The notes below the pieces were generated by a model that saw only the letters and a list, made by a program, of their open reading frames with translations, was not told where the DNA came from and made no database searches. Positions 54,773 to 63,532 of a stretch of DNA of 64,000 nucleotides are shown here, piece by piece. A program made the translations under genes and the position numbers. Each line of letters opens with the position of its first letter. Positions within the stretch are counted from its first letter, which is position 1. The DNA lies in NCBI RefSeq assembly GCF_014529935.1, contig NZ_JACVFC010000002.1, positions 248,001 through 312,000 on the forward strand, in the 5' to 3' direction. This DNA is from Chitinophaga qingshengii. Its GTDB lineage: Bacteria > Bacteroidota > Bacteroidia > Chitinophagales > Chitinophagaceae.

Positions 54773-57700
54773 ATGCAACGTAAACTACTTATACATCATA
54801 AGGTAGCAGGGATCTTATTGTGTCTGATGCCCGCGGCCTCCCTTAGCGCACGCGCCCAGGATATGATGGCTAAAGGCACGGCTAAGCAATCTGCACGCGA
54901 AAGTTATCCGCTGGCCGAAGTATTCCCTGTACTGGAAACTGCTCATAAAGTTAAATTCAGCTACAACAGCGCCATTCTTACCGGCAAGTCCGTCAGCTCC
55001 CAGGTGCTCAAAAAAATGGAGCTGGCTGATGTCATGACCGAATTACCCGCGTTGCTGCGTCCTTATGGACTTACCTGCGAACCGATACAGGGTAACTACT
55101 ATGCTATTAAAACATTGTCCTCTATCGGTCAGGTCCAAACGCAGCTCACCGTAAAGGGTACAGTGACCGACGCCAGGGATAATACGCCACTGCCTGGCGC
55201 CGTCATCAGCGTAAAAGGCAAAACCAAAGGTGTTAACACCAACGGTAGCGGACAGTATATGCTTACCGGTATTGAGCCAAACGATATACTGCGTTTTTCC
55301 CTGGTGGGTTACAAACCGCAGGAAATAGCCGTCAACGGTCAAACCCAGATCAGCGTGGCCCTGCAACAGGATGTTGCAGGTTTGAATGAAGTGGTAGTGA
55401 CTGCGCTGGGCATCCAGAAAGAGAAAAAATCACTGGGATACGCCGTGCAATCTGTTAAAGGCGAAAGCATGACCCAGGCCCGTGAACCCAACCTGGTAGG
55501 ATCGCTTACCGGTCGTGTAGCCGGTCTCGTGATACGCAACTCCACCGATATGTTCCGCGACGCCGCTATCCAGTTACGAGGACAGAAACCGCTCATCGTG
55601 ATTGACGGTATCCCCGACCAGACAGCCGATATGTGGAAAGTAAACCCCGATGATGTGGAGAGTATCAATGTGCTCAAAGGTACCTCCGCCTCTGCTTTGT
55701 ATGGCTCCATCGGTCAGTTCGGCGCGTTAATGATCACTACCAAAAGAGGAAAAGGAAGAGATCTCGCAGTTGATTTTAACTCCTCTACCATGTTCCAGCC
55801 GTCTTTTATCCGTATCCCTGATGTACAAACCACCTACGGCAACGGTAACAAAGGCAAATACGCCTATGTAGACGGCTCCGGCAGCGGTACAGAAGGCTCC
55901 GGCTGGATCTGGGGTCCTAAACTGGACCAGAAAGATCCTTCTACGCCCAGCGGTTATTGGGAAACACCCCAGTACAACAGCCCCATAGACCCGAATACCG
56001 GTAAACCGGTGCCGTTACCCTGGGTATCACGGGGACGGAACAACGTACATAACTTCTTCCGTACCGGTATCATTTCCACCAACAGCCTGAGCATCACCAA
56101 ATCCAGTGACAAAGGCAATTTCCGGGCTTCAGCCTCCCATATATACCAACTGGGGGTTGTACCCAACACACAACTCAACAACAGCTCCTTCAGCATTGCC
56201 GGTAATTATAACCTGACAGACCGGCTGAACGTAGACGCCCGCATCACCTACAACCGGCAGTATTCTGATAACTATCCCACAGTGGGGTACGGTCCTACCA
56301 ACTACCTCTATAACCTGGTACTGTGGACCGGTTCCGACGTGGATATCCGCGACCTGCGCAACTATTGGGAACCGAAAAAGGAAAATTTACAACAACGCAA
56401 CTACAACACATCCTGGTACAACAACCCCTACTTCCAGGCTTATGAGCTGCTGACCGGCTATTACAAGAACAATACCTTCGGATCGATGACGCTGGATTAT
56501 AAACTGAATCACGATTTCAGCGTAAAACTACGGACAGGCATCAACGCTTTCGGACTGTCTGAAGACACCAAGGAACCTGCCAGCTATATCGGTTACAGCA
56601 GCAAGTCCAGAGGTAACTATACCGTCAGCTCCCGTAACTACTTCGATATCGTAACAGATCTTATCGGTCGCTATGAGCACACGTTCAGCAAGAATTTCTC
56701 CATACATGCCGAAGTAGGGGGCTCCAATTATTACCGTAACGATAAAACACAACAAAGCTGGACCGATGGTCTGAGTGTTCCCGGTTTATACAACCTGAGC
56801 AATTCCGCCAATCCCATCCAGGGAGAGAATAGCCTGGAAGAACGGCGTACCGCCAGCGTATATGGCTTCGTGGACATGGAGTTTATGCATGCTTTCTATA
56901 TATCCCTTACAGGGCGTAATGATAAGATCTCTACGCTGCCTATTTCCAATAATTCTTTCTTTTATCCTTCCATCGCCGGATCCGTGGTGGTGTCGGAACT
57001 GTTAAAGATGCCCCGTTGGGTATCCTACCTGAAAGCCAGAGGCTCATGGTCGCAGGTGTCCAGTGGAATATTACCTACGGTGGCTAAAGACTATAGTTAC
57101 TCCCATCTGCCTACCTATAACAAAGGCGACAAGTGGAACGGTGTTCCTTCTTTAACTTTCGACAAAACATTACCCAGCTCCAATATCCGTCCACAGACCA
57201 CCGACGCCTGGGAAGCGGGTATAGAAACCAAACTCTTTGACAACCGCCTGGGTGTGGATGTTACCTACTACAGGGCCAGGGACTACAATAACATCGTAAA
57301 AATACCTGTCGCCGGCAGCAGCGGTTACGAGTACTACCTGGTGAACGGCAATGCTTTTGTGCGTACCGGCTGGGAGTTCATGTTAACCGGCACACCTATA
57401 CGCAATACCAATTTTCGTTGGGACGTCATGGTTAACTTCAGCCAATACAAACGGATACTAAAAGAAATTTACGGCGATGCGGCAGAACTGGACAGAATTA
57501 AGCCAGGAGAGCGTATGGACAGGATCTTCGACGATGTATATGAGCGCGACCCGGCTGGAAACGTCGTATATGAGAGCAATGGATTTCCTAAAAATGATCC
57601 CTTCAAACGTTTCATCGGTAATAGTTCTCCCGACTGGACCTATGGTATGGAAAATACCGTACGTTACAAACAATTCAGTCTGCGTTTCCTGGTAGATGGC

Positions 57701-58195
57701 CGTATAGGCGGACTGATGTACTCCACCACTAATGCCAAAATGTGGTGGGGCGGTACCCATCCCGGCACCGTCAACCCTTTCCGGGATGACGCCAACGCCG
57801 GTAAAAATACCTACGTCGGTCCCGGTGTAATCGTCAGTTCCGGCGGCATTCAATATGATGCAGACGGCAACGTCATATCCGACGACCGGAAATTTGCACC
57901 TAATACCAAAGCGGTGAACTATATCGATTATATGATCAACACCAGCAATAGGGCCAATACCAATAACAACTACTATTCCCAGACTTTCCTGAAATTGCGT
58001 GAAGTAAACTTCACCTGGCAGTTACCGGGTAAATGGATGAAACAAACATTCATCCGGGATGCTTCTGTATCGCTGGTAGGCAGAAACCTGTTACTGTTCT
58101 CCAAATTACCCAACGTTGACCCTGACAGCGGAAAAGATGATCTTCAAACACCATCATCCCGTAGCATGGGCTTTAACCTGAATTTAAAATTCTAA
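54773..58195 (+). CDS. SusC/RagA family TonB-dependent outer-membrane transporter with STN domain
   Basis: 1140 residues with signal peptide to about residue 30. An STN signalling domain is at about 40-118 (FPVLETAHKVKFSYNSAIL). A carboxypeptidase-regulatory-like domain follows at about 125-205 (VKGTVTDARDNTPLPGAVIS), then the plug (GSLTGRVAGLVIRNS, PLIVIDGIPDQT, VLKGTSASALYGSIG) and a 22-strand barrel ending SMGFNLNLKF. The STN domain marks it as the signal-transducing kind that couples substrate uptake to FecR and the ECF sigma factor. Substrate not known; the phosphodiesterase downstream suggests a phosphorylated compound. Confidence 0.95.
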   Translation: MQRKLLIHHKVAGILLCLMPAASLSARAQDMMAKGTAKQSARESYPLAEVFPVLETAHKVKFSYNSAILTGKSVSSQVLKKMELADVMTELPALLRPYGLTCEPIQGNYYAIKTLSSIGQVQTQLTVKGTVTDARDNTPLPGAVISVKGKTKGVNTNGSGQYMLTGIEPNDILRFSLVGYKPQEIAVNGQTQISVALQQDVAGLNEVVVTALGIQKEKKSLGYAVQSVKGESMTQAREPNLVGSLTGRVAGLVIRNSTDMFRDAAIQLRGQKPLIVIDGIPDQTADMWKVNPDDVESINVLKGTSASALYGSIGQFGALMITTKRGKGRDLAVDFNSSTMFQPSFIRIPDVQTTYGNGNKGKYAYVDGSGSGTEGSGWIWGPKLDQKDPSTPSGYWETPQYNSPIDPNTGKPVPLPWVSRGRNNVHNFFRTGIISTNSLSITKSSDKGNFRASASHIYQLGVVPNTQLNNSSFSIAGNYNLTDRLNVDARITYNRQYSDNYPTVGYGPTNYLYNLVLWTGSDVDIRDLRNYWEPKKENLQQRNYNTSWYNNPYFQAYELLTGYYKNNTFGSMTLDYKLNHDFSVKLRTGINAFGLSEDTKEPASYIGYSSKSRGNYTVSSRNYFDIVTDLIGRYEHTFSKNFSIHAEVGGSNYYRNDKTQQSWTDGLSVPGLYNLSNSANPIQGENSLEERRTASVYGFVDMEFMHAFYISLTGRNDKISTLPISNNSFFYPSIAGSVVVSELLKMPRWVSYLKARGSWSQVSSGILPTVAKDYSYSHLPTYNKGDKWNGVPSLTFDKTLPSSNIRPQTTDAWEAGIETKLFDNRLGVDVTYYRARDYNNIVKIPVAGSSGYEYYLVNGNAFVRTGWEFMLTGTPIRNTNFRWDVMVNFSQYKRILKEIYGDAAELDRIKPGERMDRIFDDVYERDPAGNVVYESNGFPKNDPFKRFIGNSSPDWTYGMENTVRYKQFSLRFLVDGRIGGLMYSTTNAKMWWGGTHPGTVNPFRDDANAGKNTYVGPGVIVSSGGIQYDADGNVISDDRKFAPNTKAVNYIDYMINTSNRANTNNNYYSQTFLKLREVNFTWQLPGKWMKQTFIRDASVSLVGRNLLLFSKLPNVDPDSGKDDLQTPSSRSMGFNLNLKF

Positions 58196-58200
58196 CCATC

Positions 58201-59661
58201 ATGCGAAAATTATCACTTACTATATTTTGTTTTCTCGCAGTAGCCGTTAGTGGTTGTAAGAAGTTTGAACACTTTCAGACAGATCCGAATAAGCCTACCC
58301 AGGCTACGCCGGAACTGCTATTGTCCAACCTGGAAATGGTCGCCTTTAATGATATCAGTACCTCCGCAGCCTTCGCTTCCCGCTATCTGATCAATACCGA
58401 CGATATCAGTGCCTCACAGTACTACAACTGGCAACGGTCCGATTTTACGGATTACAACAACCTGCGCCAGGTAGTGAAAATGGAAACAGAGGCCACCCGG
58501 ACCAATCAAACAGTATATCCTGCGCTGGGGAAATTTTTCCGCGCCTGGTTTTACATGCGACTGACGCTCACCTTCGGCGATATTCCCTATACCGAAGCGC
58601 TGGAAGGCGCACAGGAGAAGTTTACCCCTGCCTATAACCGGCAGGCAGATATCTTCCTCAACATACTCGATGACCTCAAAGTAGCCAACAGCCAACTTGC
58701 CAACAGCACAGACGATATAAGAGGCGATATTATCTTCGCCGGAAAGAAAGACAAGTGGAGACGCCTTATCAATACATTCTCGCTAAGGATACTCATGAGC
58801 CTGTCCCAAAAAGAAGGTAATACCACCCTGAAAGTAAAGGAACGTTTTGCCGAGATCGTAAATAATCCCACCCAATACCCGCTGATGACCGACAACAGCG
58901 ATAACGGGCAGCTGGTATTTGTGGACCAGCAGAAGAACCGCTATCCCTACTACAATAATAACAGCATGCAAACCGCTATGTACCTGGAAGAAAGTTTTGT
59001 GAACCTGCTGAAAGGTTTCAAAGATCCCAGGCTGTTTCGTTTTGCACAAAAGGCTCCACTGTATACAACACTGCCGGATACCGATTTCAACGCCTATGGC
59101 GGCGCTAAAGGCAGTGCCACCATTGATGTGAATAACGGTCTCGCGGTAGCCGGTAAAGTTTCCAGGATTGCCAAACGGTTTTACAATGATCCTGTTAACG
59201 AACCAGGTATTGTACTGGGATATGCCGAACTGCAGTTTATCCTGGCTGAAGCGGCCGTCCGTGGCTGGATCAGCGGTGATGCCAGCAGTTTTTACAAAAA
59301 AGGCATAAAGGCTTCCATGGAATTTTGTAAAATAGCATCGGATAACATCACCGACTATCTTGCACAACCTGCCGTACAACTGGTGCCCGGAAAAGAGCTG
59401 GAAGGTATCTTCAACCAGAAGTATATCAGCTTTTTTATGAACTCGGGCTGGCAGGTGTTTTATGAACAACGTCGTACAGGCCTTCCCGTATTTGATGTTT
59501 CCGGCGATGGAGTCCTCAACGATAAAAAGGTGCCTAAACGCTGGATGTATCCTGAAACAGAAATCAATCTCAACCGGCAGCATGTCAGCGAAGCGATCAC
59601 CCGGCAATATCCGCAGGGCGATAATATCAACGGCGTGATGTGGTTACTGGTAAAAGAATAA
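58201..59661 (+). CDS. SusD/RagB family outer-membrane lipoprotein
   Basis: 486 residues with lipoprotein signal (LAVAVSGCKKF). It belongs to the SusD_RagB/SusD-like 2 group: FFRAWFYMRLTLTFGDIPYTEAL is the typical TPR helix, and LGYAELQFILAEAAVRGW is the conserved later helix. It forms the lid over the SusC channel, 5 bp upstream. The substrate-binding face cannot be read from sequence. Confidence 0.93.
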   Translation: MRKLSLTIFCFLAVAVSGCKKFEHFQTDPNKPTQATPELLLSNLEMVAFNDISTSAAFASRYLINTDDISASQYYNWQRSDFTDYNNLRQVVKMETEATRTNQTVYPALGKFFRAWFYMRLTLTFGDIPYTEALEGAQEKFTPAYNRQADIFLNILDDLKVANSQLANSTDDIRGDIIFAGKKDKWRRLINTFSLRILMSLSQKEGNTTLKVKERFAEIVNNPTQYPLMTDNSDNGQLVFVDQQKNRYPYYNNNSMQTAMYLEESFVNLLKGFKDPRLFRFAQKAPLYTTLPDTDFNAYGGAKGSATIDVNNGLAVAGKVSRIAKRFYNDPVNEPGIVLGYAELQFILAEAAVRGWISGDASSFYKKGIKASMEFCKIASDNITDYLAQPAVQLVPGKELEGIFNQKYISFFMNSGWQVFYEQRRTGLPVFDVSGDGVLNDKKVPKRWMYPETEINLNRQHVSEAITRQYPQGDNINGVMWLLVKE

Positions 59662-59676
59662 TAAAAAATTTGTCTG

Positions 59677-60912
59677 ATGTTGAAAAAGATTATCCTTTCC
59701 GTGCTTACTTTCTCGTGTACTGCCCTGATAGTGCAGGCGCAGCAAAAGAAAGCCCTGTTTATTATCGTGGATGGCATCCCTGCAGATGTCATCGAAAAAC
59801 AGCCAACACCTCACCTGCACAACATTGCTAAAGCAGGTGGTTATACCCGCGCTTACGTAGGCGGCGAAAAAGGCGGTTATTCACAAACGCCCACTATCTC
59901 CGCAGTAGGCTACAACAGCCTGCTGACAGGCACCTGGGTCAACAAACACAATGTCTGGGATAACGATATCGCTGCGCAGAACTATAGTTACGGCAGTATT
60001 TTCCGCTTCTTCAAACAGACCTACCCGCAAAAGAAAACTGCCATCTTCTCCTCCTGGCAGGATAACCGCACCAAACTGGTGGGTGATGGCCTGCCCCAAA
60101 CCGGTCAACTGAAAATCGACTACCATGTGGACGGGCTGGAGAAAGACACCGTACGTTTTCCACATGACAAAGATAGCTGGTACATGCACCTGATCGATGA
60201 AGAAGTGGTGAATAACGCCGCTGATTATGTGCGTAAGGAAGCGCCGGACCTGACGTGGGTATACCTGGAATACACCGATGATATGGGGCACCGTTACGGC
60301 GACAGCGAAAAGTTCTATGCCGCCGTCAAAATGATGGACGACCAGGTAGGCCGTATCTGGGATGCACTGGAATACCGTCGTAAAAATTTCGGAGAAGAAT
60401 GGCAAATATTTATCACCACCGATCATGGCCGCACCGCTGAAACAGGTAAAGGACATGGTGGACAGTCCGACCGGGAGCGTACCACCTGGATGGTTACCAA
60501 TGCCAAAGGACTGAATGATTATTTCAAAAAAGGTCAACCTGGCATCGTAGATATTCTCCCTACCATGGCCCGTTTCATGAACATTAACATTCCGCTGGAA
60601 GATACCCGCGAACTGGACGGCGTTCCCCTGACCGGCAAAATCTCCCTGACACATCCCGGCGCCACGCTGGAAAACGGTTCGCTGCAACTCACCTGGAAAG
60701 CGGCCGAAAAGAAAGGCAAGGTGAAAATATGGGTTACCACCACTAATCATTTCAACACCGGCGGACACGACACCTACAAACTGCTGGGTGAAGTACCATT
60801 ACAACAGGAACAAGCCAATATCCCTGTAAAAGACATGCCTTCCGGCTTTTATAAAGTAGTGATGGAAGGTCCGGATAACATGGTGAACCGCTGGGTAGGA
60901 AAAGAGAAGTAA
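59677..60912 (+). CDS. Exported alkaline phosphatase family / nucleotide pyrophosphatase-phosphodiesterase-like enzyme
   Basis: 411 residues with Sec signal ending IVQAQ. The metal-binding and catalytic sites of the alkaline phosphatase superfamily are present: FIIVDGIP (Asp32), the nucleophile region SQTPTISAVGYNSLLTG (Thr71 or Thr73), EYTDDMGHRYG (Asp and His ligands) and TTDHGRT. The last about 90 residues form a beta-rich C-terminal domain. It is the third gene of the susC-susD unit, 15 bp from susD. Its substrate is probably a phosphomonoester or diester released outside or in the periplasm. Confidence 0.88.
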   Translation: MLKKIILSVLTFSCTALIVQAQQKKALFIIVDGIPADVIEKQPTPHLHNIAKAGGYTRAYVGGEKGGYSQTPTISAVGYNSLLTGTWVNKHNVWDNDIAAQNYSYGSIFRFFKQTYPQKKTAIFSSWQDNRTKLVGDGLPQTGQLKIDYHVDGLEKDTVRFPHDKDSWYMHLIDEEVVNNAADYVRKEAPDLTWVYLEYTDDMGHRYGDSEKFYAAVKMMDDQVGRIWDALEYRRKNFGEEWQIFITTDHGRTAETGKGHGGQSDRERTTWMVTNAKGLNDYFKKGQPGIVDILPTMARFMNINIPLEDTRELDGVPLTGKISLTHPGATLENGSLQLTWKAAEKKGKVKIWVTTTNHFNTGGHDTYKLLGEVPLQQEQANIPVKDMPSGFYKVVMEGPDNMVNRWVGKEK

Positions 60913-60938
60913 CGGTGGCGCGTATATGAATCTTTTGC

Positions 60939-60968
60939 AGCGGGTGTCTTTTAGGGCACCCGCTTTTT
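60939..60968 (+). terminator. Terminator of the susCD-phosphodiesterase unit
   Basis: AGCGGGTG-T-C / G-G-CACCCGCT stem followed by T5, 26 bp after the stop. Confidence 0.8.
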
Positions 60969-61138
60969 CACCATCCGACCAGTCCTTCCCGGTGGAAACG
61001 GCCTTGTACACGGTTTCAGGAGTGGCCTTAATAACCAGTCTGTGTTAAATGTTGTTCATAACCCATGGAGGTTGTTGAAGAATAAATGCGGGGGCTTCTA
61101 AGTATACGGAAGAGGCACATCCTGGAGGGGTAATAAGA

Positions 61139-61164
61139 AGCCCAGGGCATGCAGCCCCGGGCTC
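61139..61164 (-). terminator. Possible terminator of the 160-residue secreted protein gene
   Basis: AGCCCAGGGC / GCCCCGGGCT stem with a short loop and one mismatch, just beyond the stop on minus; only a weak T tract. An adjacent small stem TTCGCT-GATG-AGCGAA lies at about 61170-61185. Confidence 0.4.
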
Positions 61165-61194
61165 ATGGTTTCGCTGATGAGCGAAGATGAACAT

Positions 61195-61677
61195 CTATTT
61201 TATAGGAGGCGAATACACAATGGAAAACGGTTGCATCAGATAACATTCCATAGAAGATTGACTAACGCCGGGGAAATTAAACTGCTCTATAATTCCTTTC
61301 AGCCCGAAGGCCTTTAATCCATCATAATCACTGGATGTGACGGTAACAGGAAGAATGATCGCCATTCGTGGATTATTTTTTAATATCTCTTTCCATTCAA
61401 CGCCGTTGTATAATGACTTATCAAGGACTACGTCCGCCAAGGCTTTCGGAAAAAGTTTGGAGCTCATCACGGTATCCAGTCGACCATCTTCATTGATAAC
61501 AAATCTCAAGGAAAAGATAAAGGATGCCTGCGTTTCTCCCACTTCGCGGGATACACGAATATTTCTTCCAATGATCTTTATAAGTCTTTGTTCCGCTTTG
61601 TTATATAAAAAAGAGGACTGTGCATGACTATAAAAGGTCGTCAAAAACAGCGATATTAGTATTAAGATGTTCTTCAT
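61195..61677 (-). CDS. Secreted protein of unknown function
   Basis: 160 residues with a Sec signal (LISLFLTTFYSHAQ). The middle part (FSLRFVINEDGRLDTV, then KALADVVLDKSL) recalls the small C-terminal domain of TonB-like energy transducers, though the typical proline-rich linker and membrane anchor are missing. That resemblance is weak. It is the last gene of a minus-strand run with the split lipoprotein gene 30 bp upstream. Confidence 0.6.
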   Translation of the reverse strand: MKNILILISLFLTTFYSHAQSSFLYNKAEQRLIKIIGRNIRVSREVGETQASFIFSLRFVINEDGRLDTVMSSKLFPKALADVVLDKSLYNGVEWKEILKNNPRMAIILPVTVTSSDYDGLKAFGLKGIIEQFNFPGVSQSSMECYLMQPFSIVYSPPIK

Positions 61678-61706
61678 ATCGTATTAATTTATTTATAGTG
61701 TAGTTA

Positions 61707-62333
61707 TTATCGGCACCTGTTACCTTTTGTATGGTTTTGATCGTATTCTGCAATGGCCAGCAAGTAATTATTAGCGACAGTAGGATTAAGTGCACTCCAA
61801 GAGGTAGTCCAATACAATCCACCCCATGCCAGGGCTATAGCATCGGCATCACTCATCATTGGAAAAATGCTCCGAAGGGCAGCGTTCATCTCTTCTACAT
61901 ACTTGGATGCCATCAAATTATGTTGCACATACTCCGAAAAAATAACTTTTGGACGGCCTGCCAGGTTCCATTTCGCATCATACATTGCATGAATCGCTTC
62001 ATGCAAGATCGTTGCTACGATATATTCTCGCGAACTACCCGGAAGCGTCAATCTATTCAAGGTAATTTCAATAATAGCTGGACTGGCGGTCCGGGTATCA
62101 GCAGAAACATCAAGCGGTAAATCTCCTTCATGAAATTCAATTGTAAATTCATCCGTACCAGCAAACATCTGGTTAAAAACGCCCGCAATCGTATTTTGTA
62201 ATCCGTCAGCCAAAGCCATATCAATAGCAGCCAGCATGCAAGGGTCGGAAACTCCGGTCTTAATAATATCGGTTACTGAATTGCTACCAGGTACCGTAGT
62301 AGCAGGTGGTATCACTTCTACCGGTATATCCAT
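61707..62333 (-). CDS. Peptidase-like C-terminal half (HExxH) of a probably split gene
   Basis: 208 residues without a signal peptide. A zincin-like VATILHEAIHAMYD is near residue 108-121, and ALAWGGLYWTTSW near 165-180 is typical of Bacteroidota SprT-like secreted proteins. The start ATG is only two codons after an in-frame TAG that ends the upstream lipoprotein gene. Related full-length proteins carry a lipoprotein N-terminus ahead of this domain, so this is probably the second half of one gene interrupted by a nonsense codon. An AGGAG directly touches the ATG, too close to be an effective ribosome-binding site. Confidence 0.65.
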   Translation of the reverse strand: MDIPVEVIPPATTVPGSNSVTDIIKTGVSDPCMLAAIDMALADGLQNTIAGVFNQMFAGTDEFTIEFHEGDLPLDVSADTRTASPAIIEITLNRLTLPGSSREYIVATILHEAIHAMYDAKWNLAGRPKVIFSEYVQHNLMASKYVEEMNAALRSIFPMMSDADAIALAWGGLYWTTSWSALNPTVANNYLLAIAEYDQNHTKGNRCR

Positions 62334-62336
62334 CTC

Positions 62337-63350
62337 CTAGCAGGGTAAAATGTATTCAAGACCAGCTGGAGGTGGTGTATTAGGAACTGTATAATTAGGA
62401 TCTGGATTGCAGTAGGAAGGCGCATAGTCCGAAGCCACCATAAAACCGCCGGAGCTCAATCCACCTCCGGGAACGTGTTCTTGTCCTCCAGGCGTCCCTC
62501 CCCCACCTACAGGAGTATCAAAATCAACCTCACAAGCATACTGAACTTCAACGATGGTGTTGGTTACGGAGCCTGGTGTTGGTTTTTTATAGCAAGTGCA
62601 TTTGCTATACTCCGCGAAAGTATGGCCTTCACAAGGACAGGTAAAAGCTGTTGTAGTCTTGGTTACCCAAACATTGGCCCAACAATATTCCTTGTCTACC
62701 GGATCCGGATCAACAGGATTTTGCTCATCCCCTTCCCGTGCAGTTGAAAGTCCGTGCGTTGATATGGAAGGCGCTATCCTGGCATTGTTATCCCTGATAG
62801 CTGACCTATGCGACCCGGTGACAGTTTTTCCGTCCGCCATGGAATAAGATTTCTTTAACGTTCCGTTCAGCTCTCTGACCAGGATATTACCATCGAAGGC
62901 CCTGGATGATGTTGCATTAAACCATTTTTCCGATGGCATCAACTGTACCCATTCAAATACAAGGCTGTCATTAGTACTCTTGTAAGCCATTAAATAGTTC
63001 AGATAGCCAAACTTCACCATTTTGTTGTCTCCCACCTTTACATAAACGTCTCTAAGATAAAGTGGAGTGAGAACAGCATCGTCGCCTTGTTTGAGTTTTC
63101 TAAAGATTGCGGCATCCCATTGCGGCTGCTTTTGCTCCAAGGGAGTGCCCTCTTTCCGCCCTCCCGGCGTACTGGATGATCTTAGACGTGTTTCATAATA
63201 GTTTTTCACCGCTGATACAGTGAGCTGTTTCTGTTCCAGACCAGCGCCAGGCGCAATAACATCTCTTTGACAGGAAATCATTCCAAAGACAAAACATAAC
63301 AATAAATGCAATAAAGGCCGACAGAATAAAGTGCTCTTTTCATAATTCAT
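62337..63350 (-). CDS. Lipoprotein, N-terminal half of a probably split gene
   Basis: 337 residues with lipoprotein signal (FVFGMISCQRD). The mature region contains two Cys clusters around residues 225-275 (YCWANVW, FTCPCEG, CTCYKK) and a Pro/Gly-rich tail ending LEYILPC before TAG. The same frame continues after the TAG into the HExxH-bearing product, giving 547 codons in all. No known domain is recognised. If not mutated, it would be a stand-alone lipoprotein. Confidence 0.65.
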   Translation of the reverse strand: MNYEKSTLFCRPLLHLLLCFVFGMISCQRDVIAPGAGLEQKQLTVSAVKNYYETRLRSSSTPGGRKEGTPLEQKQPQWDAAIFRKLKQGDDAVLTPLYLRDVYVKVGDNKMVKFGYLNYLMAYKSTNDSLVFEWVQLMPSEKWFNATSSRAFDGNILVRELNGTLKKSYSMADGKTVTGSHRSAIRDNNARIAPSISTHGLSTAREGDEQNPVDPDPVDKEYCWANVWVTKTTTAFTCPCEGHTFAEYSKCTCYKKPTPGSVTNTIVEVQYACEVDFDTPVGGGGTPGGQEHVPGGGLSSGGFMVASDYAPSYCNPDPNYTVPNTPPPAGLEYILPC

Positions 63351-63478
63351 ACTTGAAGGGTTATACGTTATTAGGGATTTAATTAACTCAACGGGAATTA
63401 GGATATGCTACTATTCTAAAACTAGGAAAAACAAATCAATATAAAAAAAATTTAACGGTTGATATATTTAGCAGACAT

Positions 63479-63512
63479 AAAAAGCCGCCCCTTTAATCAG
63501 GAGCGGCTTTTT
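63479..63512. terminator. Bidirectional terminator beside the thioredoxin-like gene
   Basis: AAAAAGCCGC-C-CCT / AGG-A-GCGGCTTTTT stem with one mismatch, 21 bp past the stop of the minus-strand thioredoxin-like gene. Confidence 0.85.
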
Positions 63513-63532
63513 ATTCCGTGGTGACAATCCTG

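Noticed and set aside
54773..60912. Polysaccharide utilisation locus
   Set aside because: No glycoside hydrolase, lyase or carbohydrate esterase is present; only a phosphatase-superfamily enzyme accompanies SusCD.
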